A stretch of DNA of 64,000 bases, from positions 3,582,501 through 3,646,500 of the forward strand of contig JACJYK010000001.1 in the NCBI GenBank assembly GCA_020636135.1, in the 5' to 3' direction. Of the stretch, positions 1-8,137 are shown piece after piece. This DNA is from Lewinellaceae bacterium (GTDB taxonomy: Bacteria > Bacteroidota > Bacteroidia > Chitinophagales > Saprospiraceae). The position numbers and the translations under genes were made by a program. Below the pieces are notes generated by a model, which was not told the DNA's origin, did no database searches, and was given only the letters and a program-made list of their open reading frames with translations. How positions within the stretch are numbered: position 1 is the stretch's first letter; every line of letters starts with the position of its first letter.

Positions 1-919
1 CCCCAATAAAAATGGCATTCTGCAACCATTCCAACTGAGCCATTTCTGCAGGTTTACCGGGAAGATTATGAAATGCATAGACAGAATCATCGCGTATTAT
101 GGTTCCTCCTGCCGTATTGACCACAAATTTATGGTCACCGATGATCCTTCCCCCGTGAGGCGATTTGAGTCCGCTGAATAAATTCAGCATGCCATTATCC
201 GATATGCGGATTACTTCCCCTTTGTGGAAGAGCGTGGCTATATAATTTCCCTGGTTACCGGGATCATAATAGACTGAATTGACGAAAGCCGATCGCTGGG
301 AAGTAGGCAGATGATCCGTGGCTGGGTTAGCAATAAAATTAATTTGTTTCCCTTCCACTTCCCATCTGCTTCGCTGCATTTCATTACGGGTAATGTACAC
401 CGGATTCCCCGCCTGATCATGACCCTGATCAAAACCATGCTCCCAGGCAAACCACTCCTTGATACACTGATTTTGCGGGTACCGGTATTCGAAAAAACAG
501 TCAAACCCGGATGAAGATACCAGGATGCGGTCCTCCTCAAATGGTGAGAACTCTACCGTATGCACATAACTGAACCATTCGTTATTCAATTGAAAATGCG
601 TTCCGTCAGCATGAACGATGATGATCTGATTCTCCGATGCAAAAGCCAGTCGACCGTTCCGGTACGCAATCCCTCGTGGCTCCCTCACGCGTACCAGCAC
701 TTCATCCTGGTCAATACAACCAGCATTCAACCGCATGGAAACCAATCCGCCCTGGGAGGGCTCACGCCGCTCTACACTCCCCACGCGTGCATTTTTTTTA
801 CTTTCGAGATAACGTTTGCGGATAGCCTGTAATTCAAAACTTTTTACGGTGATGATTATGTCCAGTGAGCCATAAAAATCATCGTTGGTTTCGAATGTTG
901 TCAAATCGATAAAATTCAT
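1..919 (-). CDS. Hypothetical beta-propeller-like protein, truncated at window edge
   Basis: An open frame reads on the minus strand from an ATG at 919-917 to base 1 with no stop, so at least 306 residues are present and the C-terminus lies outside the window. The start overlaps the stop of the upstream glycosyltransferase as ATGA (919-916), which is typical translational coupling. I do not recognise a named family. The protein has no evident signal peptide or membrane segment. It shows short repeated blocks such as HTVEFSPFEEDRILVSSSGFD, FVNSVYYDPGNQGNYIATL and SPHGGRIIGDHKFVVNTAGG, which look like beta-propeller blades. By context it may act with the neighbouring glycosyltransferases in surface-polymer metabolism. 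That is inference only; an arylsulfotransferase-like propeller is one alternative. Confidence 0.75.
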   Translation of the reverse strand, partial: MNFIDLTTFETNDDFYGSLDIIITVKSFELQAIRKRYLESKKNARVGSVERREPSQGGLVSMRLNAGCIDQDEVLVRVREPRGIAYRNGRLAFASENQIIIVHADGTHFQLNNEWFSYVHTVEFSPFEEDRILVSSSGFDCFFEYRYPQNQCIKEWFAWEHGFDQGHDQAGNPVYITRNEMQRSRWEVEGKQINFIANPATDHLPTSQRSAFVNSVYYDPGNQGNYIATLFHKGEVIRISDNGMLNLFSGLKSPHGGRIIGDHKFVVNTAGGTIIRDDSVYAFHNLPGKPAEMAQLEWLQNAIFIG

Positions 920-2232
920 TTCGAAGCATTTGTCAACTGATCCAGCAGATCTGCCAGCACTTTGGTCTGGCTGCGCCGGTTGTATTTTTCAGGCCGGGTT
1001 CCCATTTTTACCGGCTGCCGGTCGTTATCTAACCAACGATTGAATTGAGTCAGCAGGGTCTGCTTCATACCCTGCAGGTCATTATAGTCCAGCATTGGAT
1101 CATGGCCAAATTCATTTAAGAGTACCGCAGCTTCACCATCAACTGGTCCGAGGCTGAAAATTTGATTCTGCACAGCCATGTATTCATACAGCTTACCCGT
1201 AATGATTTTTTTGTTGTCTTCCACCTCCGGAATGATGAACAGTTGACTGTTAAGTCCCGCCATATAGGCAATCGCTTCGTTATGGCCTACATAACCCACC
1301 ATACGAGCATACTTGAACAGCCCAAATTCTCCCAATGTCCGGGTGAGGCCCTCCCCGGCTTTCCCCACGAATACCAGGGCGAACGATTTGGCAAAATCTT
1401 CATTTTCACGGATTAATGCTGCAATGGCCTTCCACAGGTTTTGGTTATTCTGGCTTGGTTTGAAGCTACCCACATAGCCGAGATGGAAGGTATTTTCTGG
1501 CAACACTTTTGGTATGACGTGATTAAAATCCGCAGAATGGTAGCCGTTATAAATAAGGGTGATGTTCTTTGCCCGGTCCGCGAATTCATCGATAAGACCG
1601 GTGCTTACCACGGTGACTCCGTCTGCAGTGGTTAAAACCTGATTTTCATAGCGCTGATCCTTTCGTATACTTCTTTCGGACCTTAACAAATACCGGTTAT
1701 AAAAAATATTTACCCAGGGGTCTCTGAGATCAGCGATCCAGGGCAGATTGAATTTCTTCTTAAGGCTTAACCCGATCAGATGCGTACTCTGTGGCGGGCC
1801 TGTCGTAATGACGGCATCCACTGTTCCCTGATGGAAGATCTTTGCTGCTTCCGCCAATGCAAAACGGTTCCAGCCAATCCGCGGATCGGGAATGAAAAAA
1901 TTGGCCCGGATGTAATTGGACAACCGCTGAAATAAGCTGGCACTATCAATAACATCGGACATGCCTACCGGAGACTCCTTGGTAGCTTTACCGGTTTTCA
2001 GCAAGTTGTATAAAGCAAATACCTCCAGCGTGGCGGTAGGGTGGATCTCCAGGGCCGGATTGATCTGTTTCACCAAAGATTCATCCCGGACCGGGTAGGT
2101 TCCGTTCTTAGGAGTGATGACAATGGGCTGCCATCCAAATTCGGGAAGGTAGTTGCAAAAATTCAGTATTCGCTGAACACCGGGTCCTCCCGAAGGAGGC
2201 CAATAATAGGTCAATACCAATACTTTCTTCAT
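916..2232 (-). CDS. Glycosyltransferase family 4 (GT-B) protein
   Basis: This 438-residue protein is predicted to transfer a sugar from an activated donor to a glycan or lipid acceptor at the cytoplasmic face of the inner membrane. The N-terminus (VLVLTYYWPPSGGPGVQRI, residues 4-22) is the acceptor-side Rossmann start typical of GT4-like proteins, with a glycine-rich loop. The middle has ITTGPPQSTHLIG and IADLRDPWVN. The donor-side domain begins near FHLGYVGSFKPSQNN, with NGYHSADF upstream. Length is usual for the family. It is followed, with a 4-nt overlap, by the edge-truncated propeller-like gene, so the two are probably one transcript. The donor and product cannot be read from the sequence. 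Confidence 0.85.
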   Translation of the reverse strand: MKKVLVLTYYWPPSGGPGVQRILNFCNYLPEFGWQPIVITPKNGTYPVRDESLVKQINPALEIHPTATLEVFALYNLLKTGKATKESPVGMSDVIDSASLFQRLSNYIRANFFIPDPRIGWNRFALAEAAKIFHQGTVDAVITTGPPQSTHLIGLSLKKKFNLPWIADLRDPWVNIFYNRYLLRSERSIRKDQRYENQVLTTADGVTVVSTGLIDEFADRAKNITLIYNGYHSADFNHVIPKVLPENTFHLGYVGSFKPSQNNQNLWKAIAALIRENEDFAKSFALVFVGKAGEGLTRTLGEFGLFKYARMVGYVGHNEAIAYMAGLNSQLFIIPEVEDNKKIITGKLYEYMAVQNQIFSLGPVDGEAAVLLNEFGHDPMLDYNDLQGMKQTLLTQFNRWLDNDRQPVKMGTRPEKYNRRSQTKVLADLLDQLTNASK

Positions 2233-2435
2233 GCCGAGAAACTAAACGCCAAAAGTAGCAAACTTTGACCTATCCTCTAGGCTTGTTCTGGCCATTTTGG
2301 TGGCACCAATTCGTGAAAATCAAATCAATTGGGCCAAAAAGCGGGATCTGGGTATGTCAATTCTCCATATCAAATAATAATATATCTATCTTATGCAGAT
2401 TCACCCTGGATGATTGTGGTTACTATGAATAGATC

Positions 2436-2468
2436 TTTAAACGTATCATGGAGTTTTTAATATATTTG
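2436..2468 (+). promoter_or_regulatory. Bacteroidota-type promoter before the FkbM-like gene
   Basis: A perfect -7 element of the TAnnTTTG type (TATATTTG, 2461-2468) lies 26 nt upstream of the ATG at 2495. A weak -33 element (TTTA, 2436-2439) is 21 nt upstream of it. The -7 match is exact and the -33 match is partial. This is a sequence-based prediction only. Confidence 0.5.
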
Positions 2469-2494
2469 ACTAAATAATTCAAATCTCTAATTAA

Positions 2495-3268
2495 ATGAAT
2501 GACAACACATTTATCAGGATCTATAACCGTGTAGACGGTTTTCTGAAATTTCCTAATTTAAAAAAAAGTGAAATAGGTATTCAGGTTGGGTTTGATTTAA
2601 GCTCTGAAAATTTAACTACTGATGTCATTAAAATGTACACTCGCACAGGCCAAGAAGGCTTAATCATTGCTATTGATCCAGACCCTTTAAATCATGAAAA
2701 GCTTAAAGGTCTGATCACATCTAGGAACCTTTCCATAAAAACAGTTCAGAAAGGCACTTATTCCCACCAGACAATTGAAAAATTAATTTTAGGCACCCGT
2801 TCTTCCTACAATAAACTTGAAAGCATCAAAGGAGACCCCAGCCCCAGCTATACCGATCAATACCTGGAAGTCGATCTTGACACGCTGGATAACATCATAG
2901 CGGAATTAAACATTGATTATTCAAAAATCCGGCATATCAATATTTCCAACAACGGCGCAGAATACCATACGCTGTTGGGCATGGAAGAAATCTTCAGGAA
3001 ATGCCACAATTTAAACTTAACCGTTATTTCAGGCCGCCCCTTTCAACTTGGCCAAATAAATGATCGACGTGATTATGATGTAGTGATAGACCATTTAACT
3101 AACCTAGGATTTACCTGCAAATACATAAATATGAAGAACTCCATCTGGTGGGGCTTTGTCAATAAACTTTTGATTAAAAGAACTTGGATTTACAATAAAC
3201 CAGTGTTTGGCATTATTATGGCATACCGTGGGGACCGCAAACTAAAATTCTACCAAAGTTTCTCTTAA
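2495..3268 (+). CDS. FkbM-family methyltransferase-like protein
   Basis: This 257-residue protein resembles FkbM methyltransferases, which O-methylate sugars or other small acceptors using S-adenosylmethionine. The FkbM signature is seen in the second half: a block YLEVDLDTLDNIIAEL, then IRHINISNNGAEYHTLLGME, corresponding to the family's usual 'vDtLDdll...dliKiDvEGaE...L.G'. An acidic strand end, IAIDPDPLNHEKL (about residues 55-67), matches the motif that binds the SAM ribose. The usual glycine-rich SAM loop is degenerate (IGIQVGFDLSSENLT), so catalysis is uncertain. The catalytic-region D/E of the 'D.EG' block is replaced by SNNG. It lies in an AT-rich stretch with the next glycosyltransferase and is probably co-transcribed with it. 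Confidence 0.65.
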   Translation: MNDNTFIRIYNRVDGFLKFPNLKKSEIGIQVGFDLSSENLTTDVIKMYTRTGQEGLIIAIDPDPLNHEKLKGLITSRNLSIKTVQKGTYSHQTIEKLILGTRSSYNKLESIKGDPSPSYTDQYLEVDLDTLDNIIAELNIDYSKIRHINISNNGAEYHTLLGMEEIFRKCHNLNLTVISGRPFQLGQINDRRDYDVVIDHLTNLGFTCKYINMKNSIWWGFVNKLLIKRTWIYNKPVFGIIMAYRGDRKLKFYQSFS

Positions 3269-3388
3269 GGTTTAAGGCTTAATGTAAAAAGCCACAATAC
3301 ATCCTCAAATAACCGAACATATTAGTCAGGGAAACATAAAAATATATTTTAAAATTCAATGTCTTGGCATGTGACCTAAAAAGCGCTA

Positions 3389-4618
3389 ATGATTTATAGT
3401 CAAAATAATACAACCAATGGGCGGATTGCATTTATTCTGGACAATGTGTTCCCGCCTGATGCCCGCGTACAAAATGAGGCCATCGCACTCATCCGTGCCC
3501 AATATGAGGTTCACCTGTTTTGTCTGGATTATACCGGTATTCAGAAGGATCGTGAAGAATACCTGGGCATAAAGATACACCGGTACCGCGTGCCGTCATT
3601 CTATCATAACATTTCGGGCTGGGCTTACTCATTTCCACTTTATCACAGGCTCATGCAGCCCTTGCTTGCCCGATTTCTCAGCGATGTAAACCCTGACTTC
3701 ATCCACATTCATGATATACAAATTGCCCAGGCTGTTTTTAATATCAATAAAAATAAACTCCCGGTGGTGCTTGATCTGCACGAGAACCGTCCGGAGATCA
3801 TGAAGTATTACGATCATGTTCAAAAAATACCCGGAAAATGGTTCATAAACCCGGAAAGATGGAAAAAATCTGAGGCCCGGTTTATTCAATTTTCCGATAA
3901 AATAATAGTTGTCACCCCCGAAGCGAAAAAATACTATGTAAAAAATTTAAACTTTAATCCAGAAAAAATAACAGTTCTGCCAAATACCGTTTCTGAAAAC
4001 TTCTATAAAAATGCTCCCTCCTACGATTCAATAGCCCACAAATTCAAAAACAATTTTGTGATCCTCTACGTGGGTCGAACCGGACTAAGGCGAGGATTGG
4101 CTGAGGTAATCAATTCCCTGCCCCGGATAAGGAAAGAAATTCCCAATATAAAACTGGTAATTGTTGGCAACAGTAAATCAGATCCTTATTTAATGCAGCT
4201 GGCAAAAATCCTGAACCTGGCGGATAACATCAGTTTTGAAGGATATCAAAATGCCGAGCTTTTGCCTTCCTACATCCGGGCCAGCCATATAGGTATCAGC
4301 CCGTTACATCGCAATATCCATCACGATACCACCTACGCCAATAAATTATTCCAGTACCTATCCCTGGCCAAACCGGTCATCGTAAGTGATTGTACCTCTC
4401 AAAAAAGAATTGTCGAGGAAAATAATTGCGGCCTGGTATTCAAGAGTCAGGATAGCAAGGACTTTGCCCGACAGGTACTGGCACTGTATCATGATCCTGT
4501 ATTACGCGATACATTCGGCCGCAATGGAAAAAGATTTGTTCGTGAAGACTTCAACTGGAGTACGATATCACGGCCCCTGGTTGAATTGTATGATCAGTTA
4601 ACCCTAACCATTTCGTAG
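3389..4618 (+). CDS. Glycosyltransferase family 4 (GT-B) protein
   Basis: This 409-residue protein has the two Rossmann domains of a GT-B enzyme. The N-terminal domain has FILDNVFPPDARVQNEAIAL, FIHIHDIQIAQ and LDLHENRPE. The C-terminal donor domain begins at FVILYVGRTGLRRGL and has KLVIVGNSKSDPYL, ISFEGYQNAELLPSYI and the family's acidic nucleotide-sugar region (YANKLFQYLSLAKPVIVSD...RIVEENNCGLVF). It is expected to build surface polysaccharide in the cytoplasm. The start at 3389 follows a 120-nt AT-rich gap after the FkbM-like gene. Base composition is visibly AT-richer than in the trp operon, which may indicate an exchanged glycan locus. The acceptor and sugar are not predictable. Confidence 0.85.
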   Translation: MIYSQNNTTNGRIAFILDNVFPPDARVQNEAIALIRAQYEVHLFCLDYTGIQKDREEYLGIKIHRYRVPSFYHNISGWAYSFPLYHRLMQPLLARFLSDVNPDFIHIHDIQIAQAVFNINKNKLPVVLDLHENRPEIMKYYDHVQKIPGKWFINPERWKKSEARFIQFSDKIIVVTPEAKKYYVKNLNFNPEKITVLPNTVSENFYKNAPSYDSIAHKFKNNFVILYVGRTGLRRGLAEVINSLPRIRKEIPNIKLVIVGNSKSDPYLMQLAKILNLADNISFEGYQNAELLPSYIRASHIGISPLHRNIHHDTTYANKLFQYLSLAKPVIVSDCTSQKRIVEENNCGLVFKSQDSKDFARQVLALYHDPVLRDTFGRNGKRFVREDFNWSTISRPLVELYDQLTLTIS

Positions 4619-4674
4619 CATGCACCTATTCTTTCGAATGCTATCATTATCATTATCTACAAAACTCTTTCATT

Positions 4675-5202
4675 ATGAGTAGCTATGCAGAGAACCACCG
4701 ATTAAGATTCGATAAAACGCTGGCCTTTATGCAAAAATGCCTGCCTCCGCCTGCACACATTCTGGATCTTGGCATTTCCAATCCATTCTCAACCAAAATG
4801 AGCTCAGCGGGTTATACCGTTCAAAACACCGGTGGCGAGGACCTGGATATTCACTCCGAGGTGGTGAGGAAGGCCGGTTATGATGCAGTGACCGCCTTTG
4901 AGATACTGGAACATATGGTCAATCCGTTTACGATACTTCGAGAAATCAACGCCTCAAAGCTTTTTGTCACCGTACCATTACGATTATGGTTTGCAAAGGC
5001 GTATTGGAATGAAAAGGATCCTTTTGACCGCCATTTCCATGAATTTGAACCAAGGCAATTGTTTATGCTACTGGATAAGGCAGGTTGGAATGTCCTGGAA
5101 ACCGAACAATGGTACCCTTCATTTAAACTGAGCCTGAGTATTCGGTCATTGTTACGCGCGGTTACTCCTCGTCACCTGGCCGTCTACTGCGAGCGCAAGT
5201 AA
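4675..5202 (+). CDS. Small SAM-dependent methyltransferase
   Basis: This 175-residue class I methyltransferase-like protein has motif I as HILDLGISNPFS (about residues 28-39), a shortened glycine-rich loop. It also has the post-motif AFEILEHMVNPFTILREI (about residues 73-90), which matches the Methyltransf_11/23-type 'fevlEHv.dp...l.ei'. It ends with WYPSFKLSLSIRSLLRAVTPRHLAVYCERK. It is shorter than a usual full methyltransferase (about 200-250 residues) but appears intact, with an ATG start and no frameshift. It lies 56 nt after the GT4 gene in the same direction, so a role in modifying the same glycan is plausible. The substrate is unknown. Confidence 0.7.
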   Translation: MSSYAENHRLRFDKTLAFMQKCLPPPAHILDLGISNPFSTKMSSAGYTVQNTGGEDLDIHSEVVRKAGYDAVTAFEILEHMVNPFTILREINASKLFVTVPLRLWFAKAYWNEKDPFDRHFHEFEPRQLFMLLDKAGWNVLETEQWYPSFKLSLSIRSLLRAVTPRHLAVYCERK

Positions 5203-5234
5203 GCCGGACCCAAAATAATCCTGAAAGGAATGCT

Positions 5235-5250
5235 AGCCTGCAACCAGGCT
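5235..5250. other. Short hairpin between convergent genes
   Basis: A perfect 6-bp stem (AGCCTG, 5235-5240; CAGGCT, 5245-5250) closed by the tetraloop CAAC sits between the converging methyltransferase and YfhO genes and touches the YfhO stop codon. It lacks a clear U-tract, so it is at best a weak bidirectional terminator. Confidence 0.3.
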
Positions 5251-7685
5251 TATGACTTTGGTTTTCCCAGGCTCAGGAATCCCATCGCATGCAAGATCCA
5301 CCCCAAAGCAAGCAACAGCAGTAACCCGGAAGAAACGACGGAGATTATTTTACCGATGCGAACCGAATCAGGATCAAAACGCATTTCAATCGTATGCTTT
5401 CCGGCCGGAACCCGCATGGCACGGAGCGCATAATTTGCGCGGATCAGCCTGGCTGGTTGATCATCGACGTACACCTTCCAGCCTTTGTCCGGGCCGTACC
5501 AGATCTCCGAGAATACAGCCAACTGTTCTGATGGCGCATCGGACTCATAAACCAGTTTATTCGGCGCGAAGGATTTCATTTCGATAGAGCCCCCCTTGAT
5601 GGGCGTAAAACCTTCCAGATCGCCGGCAAAATCCTTATGGACAATAGCACGGGTCGCCGGGTCCAGCCCATTCAAACCATTGAACTCCTGATCAGCTGAC
5701 TCTACGATCATATAATCATCTACAAACCAGGCACTACCCAGAGCACGGGTGTTGGGCTGAACGGTTGGCTTTCCCTGGTCGTCGTTGACGATGTAATACT
5801 TCGTATTGAGCATATTCAATACGGGCTGATGATTCTTTGAAATGTATCGATCAATCAGGTCCATATAACGCTGCAACTTGGCTGGATGGTAGCCGCCGAT
5901 GGATTTATGGAAATAGGATACGAAAGAAGAATTAAACGGATCATTGGTAATGTCAAATACCCTGAAATCAGGATCCTTGTCTTTCATGATCAGTTGATCC
6001 ACCGGACGCGGGGTGTAATAATCATCCATTTGCTTTTTATTCTCAAAGGAGGAAGCATTCAGGAACTGCCGTCCCTCACCCCAGAGGTCAACCAGCATCA
6101 GAAAGCCAAGGCCAAATATGACATAAGTAAGATTCCATTTTTGCTTGATGGAATACCATAAAGCCCCCCAGGCCACGCCGGCAAACAAAATCGACCTTCC
6201 GATGGATTTCCAGAACAGGCTGGTGCGCTCATCAATGACTGCATTTAATATTCCGGCCTGATCGAATTGGCTGTCCAGGCTCCCTTTGAAATCGAAAAAT
6301 GCGATTCCGGAAATTAGTACAATCAATAGCAGCGCTCCCATCGTCATGCCAGCCTTCTTGAGGATGAGTAATTTTTCATCTACTTTTTTCTTGGCAAATA
6401 ATAGCGTATTGAGCCCCAGCGCACCTCCGATAGCAGCGAGAAAGATGGCCACGGTAACGGCGGAGCTCGGTGCCCTGAATTTGTTGTACAGAGGCAGAAT
6501 ATTGTAAAACATCTCGTTGATAAATCCGCCATTCTTACCCAGGGAGATAAATAGTATCAAAGCCATCGAGGAAATCAACCCCCACCGTAACGGTCCTCGC
6601 AATCCCCATACACCTATGAAAAAGAGTAACCACAGAATGGCTCCAAAATAGGCAGGTCCACCGGTTGAGTCGAGGCCACCCCAATACAGGTTCACTGTAG
6701 GAGCATTGTACCCTCTGCGACGCAATTCACTGGCCAGGGTTCCGGAACTATTGTATTCCACATTCCCCCCACCGACAACATTTGGGACCATGGTAGAGAA
6801 CAGGTCCCCCACATTATTGCTCCAACGCATGGCATAGGTATAATCCAGGCCCGCTGTCTCACTACTGCTGTTGGCGTCGGTTCCCAGGGTGCCTTTGGAT
6901 AAAATGGGATTTCCACGCATGGTATCTTTCTGGTACTCATAGGTCGGTAAAAGCCGCGACGCCCCGGCCAGAACGGCAAGAGTAGCCGCAATCGCTGCAT
7001 AGAGTGCCACCTTCCCCAGATGATTCCACTCACTTGCCCTGATCCATTTGACCAGGTAAGCGATCAGGAAAGGTACTAATGCCAGCGCCAGATAATAAGT
7101 CATCTGGATGTGGTTGGCTGCCAATTCCAACCCTGCCCCAATGGCCAAAACCAGGCCTCCCCACAAATACTTTTTCTTCTCCAGTAAGAGATAGATACCG
7201 GCCAGGATCAGCCCAAAGTAACTGACGGCATTCAACTTGGTGTTGTGCCCAGCCTCCACGAGGAGTAAAAAATAGATGGAAAATCCGAAGGTCGGCGCCA
7301 GGATCAATGCCACCCTCCGGTCTATGCCGAATGCAAGTAAAGAGAGGTAAAGGATTACCATTAAACCCAGAAAGATGCCTATCGGATACCGAATCCATGC
7401 CTTGACCAGTTTGTCAACACCATTTAACAGGTTCATAGACTTTGGAAACCAGATCATGTAGGTAGGCATACCACCAAACATGGCATCCGTCCAGTAAGAG
7501 ACCTCTCCGGTTTCTTCGTAATATTGTTTTACTTCCTGGGACATACCCTGATTGGATATGACATCGCTCTGGCGGAGTACTTTACCTTGCAGCTGAGGGT
7601 AGAAGTAAAATACGGTAAGAGCCAGAAACACTGCAAAAGCGCCCAAATGAGGCAGCAAATTCTTAAAATCAAAGCTTTTTGACAT
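5250..7685 (-). CDS. YfhO family multi-pass membrane protein
   Basis: This 811-residue protein matches the Bacteroidota YfhO-like architecture. It starts with a short cytoplasmic N-terminus and a first membrane helix (LGAFAVFLALTVFYFY). A periplasmic stretch carries SDVISNQGMSQEVKQYYEETGE...WTDAMFGGMPTY, the usual signature. Roughly ten further hydrophobic helices follow to about residue 550. Next comes a soluble region (DYYTPRPVDQLI...FRVFDITNDPFNSS...YHPAKLQRYMDLIDRYI...LNMLNTKYYIVNDDQG). A last helix (ISVVSSGLLLLLALGWILHAM) is near the C-terminus. In Bacillus, YfhO is linked to lipoteichoic acid glycosylation; the Bacteroidota proteins are uncharacterised GT-C-like membrane proteins. It is transcribed alone, divergent from the trp operon. 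Confidence 0.85.
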   Translation of the reverse strand: MSKSFDFKNLLPHLGAFAVFLALTVFYFYPQLQGKVLRQSDVISNQGMSQEVKQYYEETGEVSYWTDAMFGGMPTYMIWFPKSMNLLNGVDKLVKAWIRYPIGIFLGLMVILYLSLLAFGIDRRVALILAPTFGFSIYFLLLVEAGHNTKLNAVSYFGLILAGIYLLLEKKKYLWGGLVLAIGAGLELAANHIQMTYYLALALVPFLIAYLVKWIRASEWNHLGKVALYAAIAATLAVLAGASRLLPTYEYQKDTMRGNPILSKGTLGTDANSSSETAGLDYTYAMRWSNNVGDLFSTMVPNVVGGGNVEYNSSGTLASELRRRGYNAPTVNLYWGGLDSTGGPAYFGAILWLLFFIGVWGLRGPLRWGLISSMALILFISLGKNGGFINEMFYNILPLYNKFRAPSSAVTVAIFLAAIGGALGLNTLLFAKKKVDEKLLILKKAGMTMGALLLIVLISGIAFFDFKGSLDSQFDQAGILNAVIDERTSLFWKSIGRSILFAGVAWGALWYSIKQKWNLTYVIFGLGFLMLVDLWGEGRQFLNASSFENKKQMDDYYTPRPVDQLIMKDKDPDFRVFDITNDPFNSSFVSYFHKSIGGYHPAKLQRYMDLIDRYISKNHQPVLNMLNTKYYIVNDDQGKPTVQPNTRALGSAWFVDDYMIVESADQEFNGLNGLDPATRAIVHKDFAGDLEGFTPIKGGSIEMKSFAPNKLVYESDAPSEQLAVFSEIWYGPDKGWKVYVDDQPARLIRANYALRAMRVPAGKHTIEMRFDPDSVRIGKIISVVSSGLLLLLALGWILHAMGFLSLGKPKS

Positions 7686-7707
7686 GTGGTATTGAATTAA
7701 GACCGGG

Positions 7708-7715
7708 CAAATATA
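7708..7715 (-). promoter_or_regulatory. Candidate -7 element of the YfhO gene
   Basis: On the minus strand the bases read TATATTTG, a perfect TAnnTTTG match, 23 nt upstream of the YfhO ATG. No convincing -33 TTG is seen 19-21 nt further upstream, so only the -7 part is supported. Confidence 0.4.
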
Positions 7716-7927
7716 ATGTATAGGCGTTGAAGTGTGGAAAGGAATGCTTGGATTCAGGGGATTGGTGTCGGGGCCACTTCTTGCCTCCTTACCCAGCCGA
7801 ATGAACTTTCAATGGCTGAAATCAGGGGACGCCGTCAAAAATGACATTAAGGTTGGACACATGGACCACATCTGTATACTAAGGAGTGACCATTGAATTC
7901 TCCCTTCTCCAAAAATCCTCTTCAAAA
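7716..7927. other. Intergenic stretch between YfhO and trp promoters
   Basis: Together with the flanking signals this makes a gap of about 290 bases between the YfhO start and the trp leader peptide. I see no coding frame with sensible features, no repeat and no hairpin with a U-tract in this part. A 70-codon minus-strand frame overlapping the leader region is the antisense of the attenuator and was not accepted. Confidence 0.5.
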
Positions 7928-7960
7928 CTTGCACAATCTTTGCTAATGTATATATATTTG
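7928..7960 (+). promoter_or_regulatory. Promoter of the trp operon
   Basis: The -33 element (CTTG, 7928-7931) and a perfect -7 element TATATTTG (7953-7960) are separated by 21 nt, matching the Bacteroidota sigma consensus TTTG-N19..21-TAnnTTTG. Transcription would start near 7967, leaving fewer than ten untranslated bases before the leader peptide ATG at 7975. That arrangement is common for attenuator leaders. Confidence 0.65.
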
Positions 7961-7974
7961 GTCCCGTCAAGAAA

Positions 7975-8037
7975 ATGAACATGACCGTACAAAATACCTA
8001 TTGGTGGTGGCACAGATCTTACTCCTTCCGGGTGTGA
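7975..8037 (+). CDS. trpL: trp operon leader peptide
   Basis: A 20-codon frame starts with ATG at 7975 and ends with TGA at 8035-8037. Codons 10-12 (8002-8010) are three consecutive TGG tryptophan codons, in the context TYWWWH, and further aromatic codons (Tyr, His, Tyr, Phe) surround them. The peptide itself has no expected function. Its translation would sense charged tRNA-Trp: a ribosome stalled at the Trp codons changes the folding of the following RNA. It lies directly between a Bacteroidota promoter and an intrinsic terminator, upstream of trpE. An alternative in-frame start at 7981 would give 18 codons. Attenuator leaders of this kind are known in Bacteroidetes as the Bacteroid-trp RNA motif. 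Confidence 0.9.
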   Translation: MNMTVQNTYWWWHRSYSFRV

Positions 8038-8081
8038 GCTGAGCCGTCCATAGGTATCAAGAAGATATACAACGCGGTTTG
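7994..8081 (+). promoter_or_regulatory. trp attenuator: pause hairpin and antiterminator segments
   Basis: Segment 1 (7994-8004, covering the first Trp codon) can pair with segment 2 (8048-8057): ATACCTAT-T-GG against CCATAGGTAT, 10 bp with one bulged base. Bases 8040-8047, just after the leader stop codon, can instead pair with 8074-8081, the 5' arm of the terminator (8 pairs, half of them G-U). A ribosome stalled at 8002-8010 would block segment 1 and leave 8040-8047 free to disrupt the terminator. A ribosome that reaches the stop at 8035 would cover 8040-8047 and let the terminator form. The pairings were found by eye and the antiterminator is the weakest part. Confidence 0.65.
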
Positions 8082-8114
8082 TCGGATGCACCCGGCAAGC
8101 CGCGTTTTCGTTTT
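8072..8114 (+). terminator. Intrinsic terminator of the trp attenuator
   Basis: A 14-bp stem pairs 8072-8085 (ACGCGGTTTGTCGG) with 8092-8105 (CCGGCAAGCCGCGT), including two G-U pairs, around a 6-nt loop. It is followed by TTTTCGTTTT (8105-8114). It ends 23 nt before the preferred trpE start, so it can only be there to stop transcription before the structural genes. Confidence 0.85.
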
Positions 8115-8137
8115 AATACCTTGTGAATGAACGAAAT

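Noticed and set aside
238..540. A 100-codon minus-strand frame near the left edge
   Set aside because: It is a different frame inside the real open gene (1-919), which overlaps the upstream glycosyltransferase stop as ATGA and has protein-like composition.
7879..8091. A 70-codon minus-strand frame across the trp leader
   Set aside because: It is the antisense of the leader peptide and terminator, has no conserved features, and the plus-strand attenuator explains the sequence fully.
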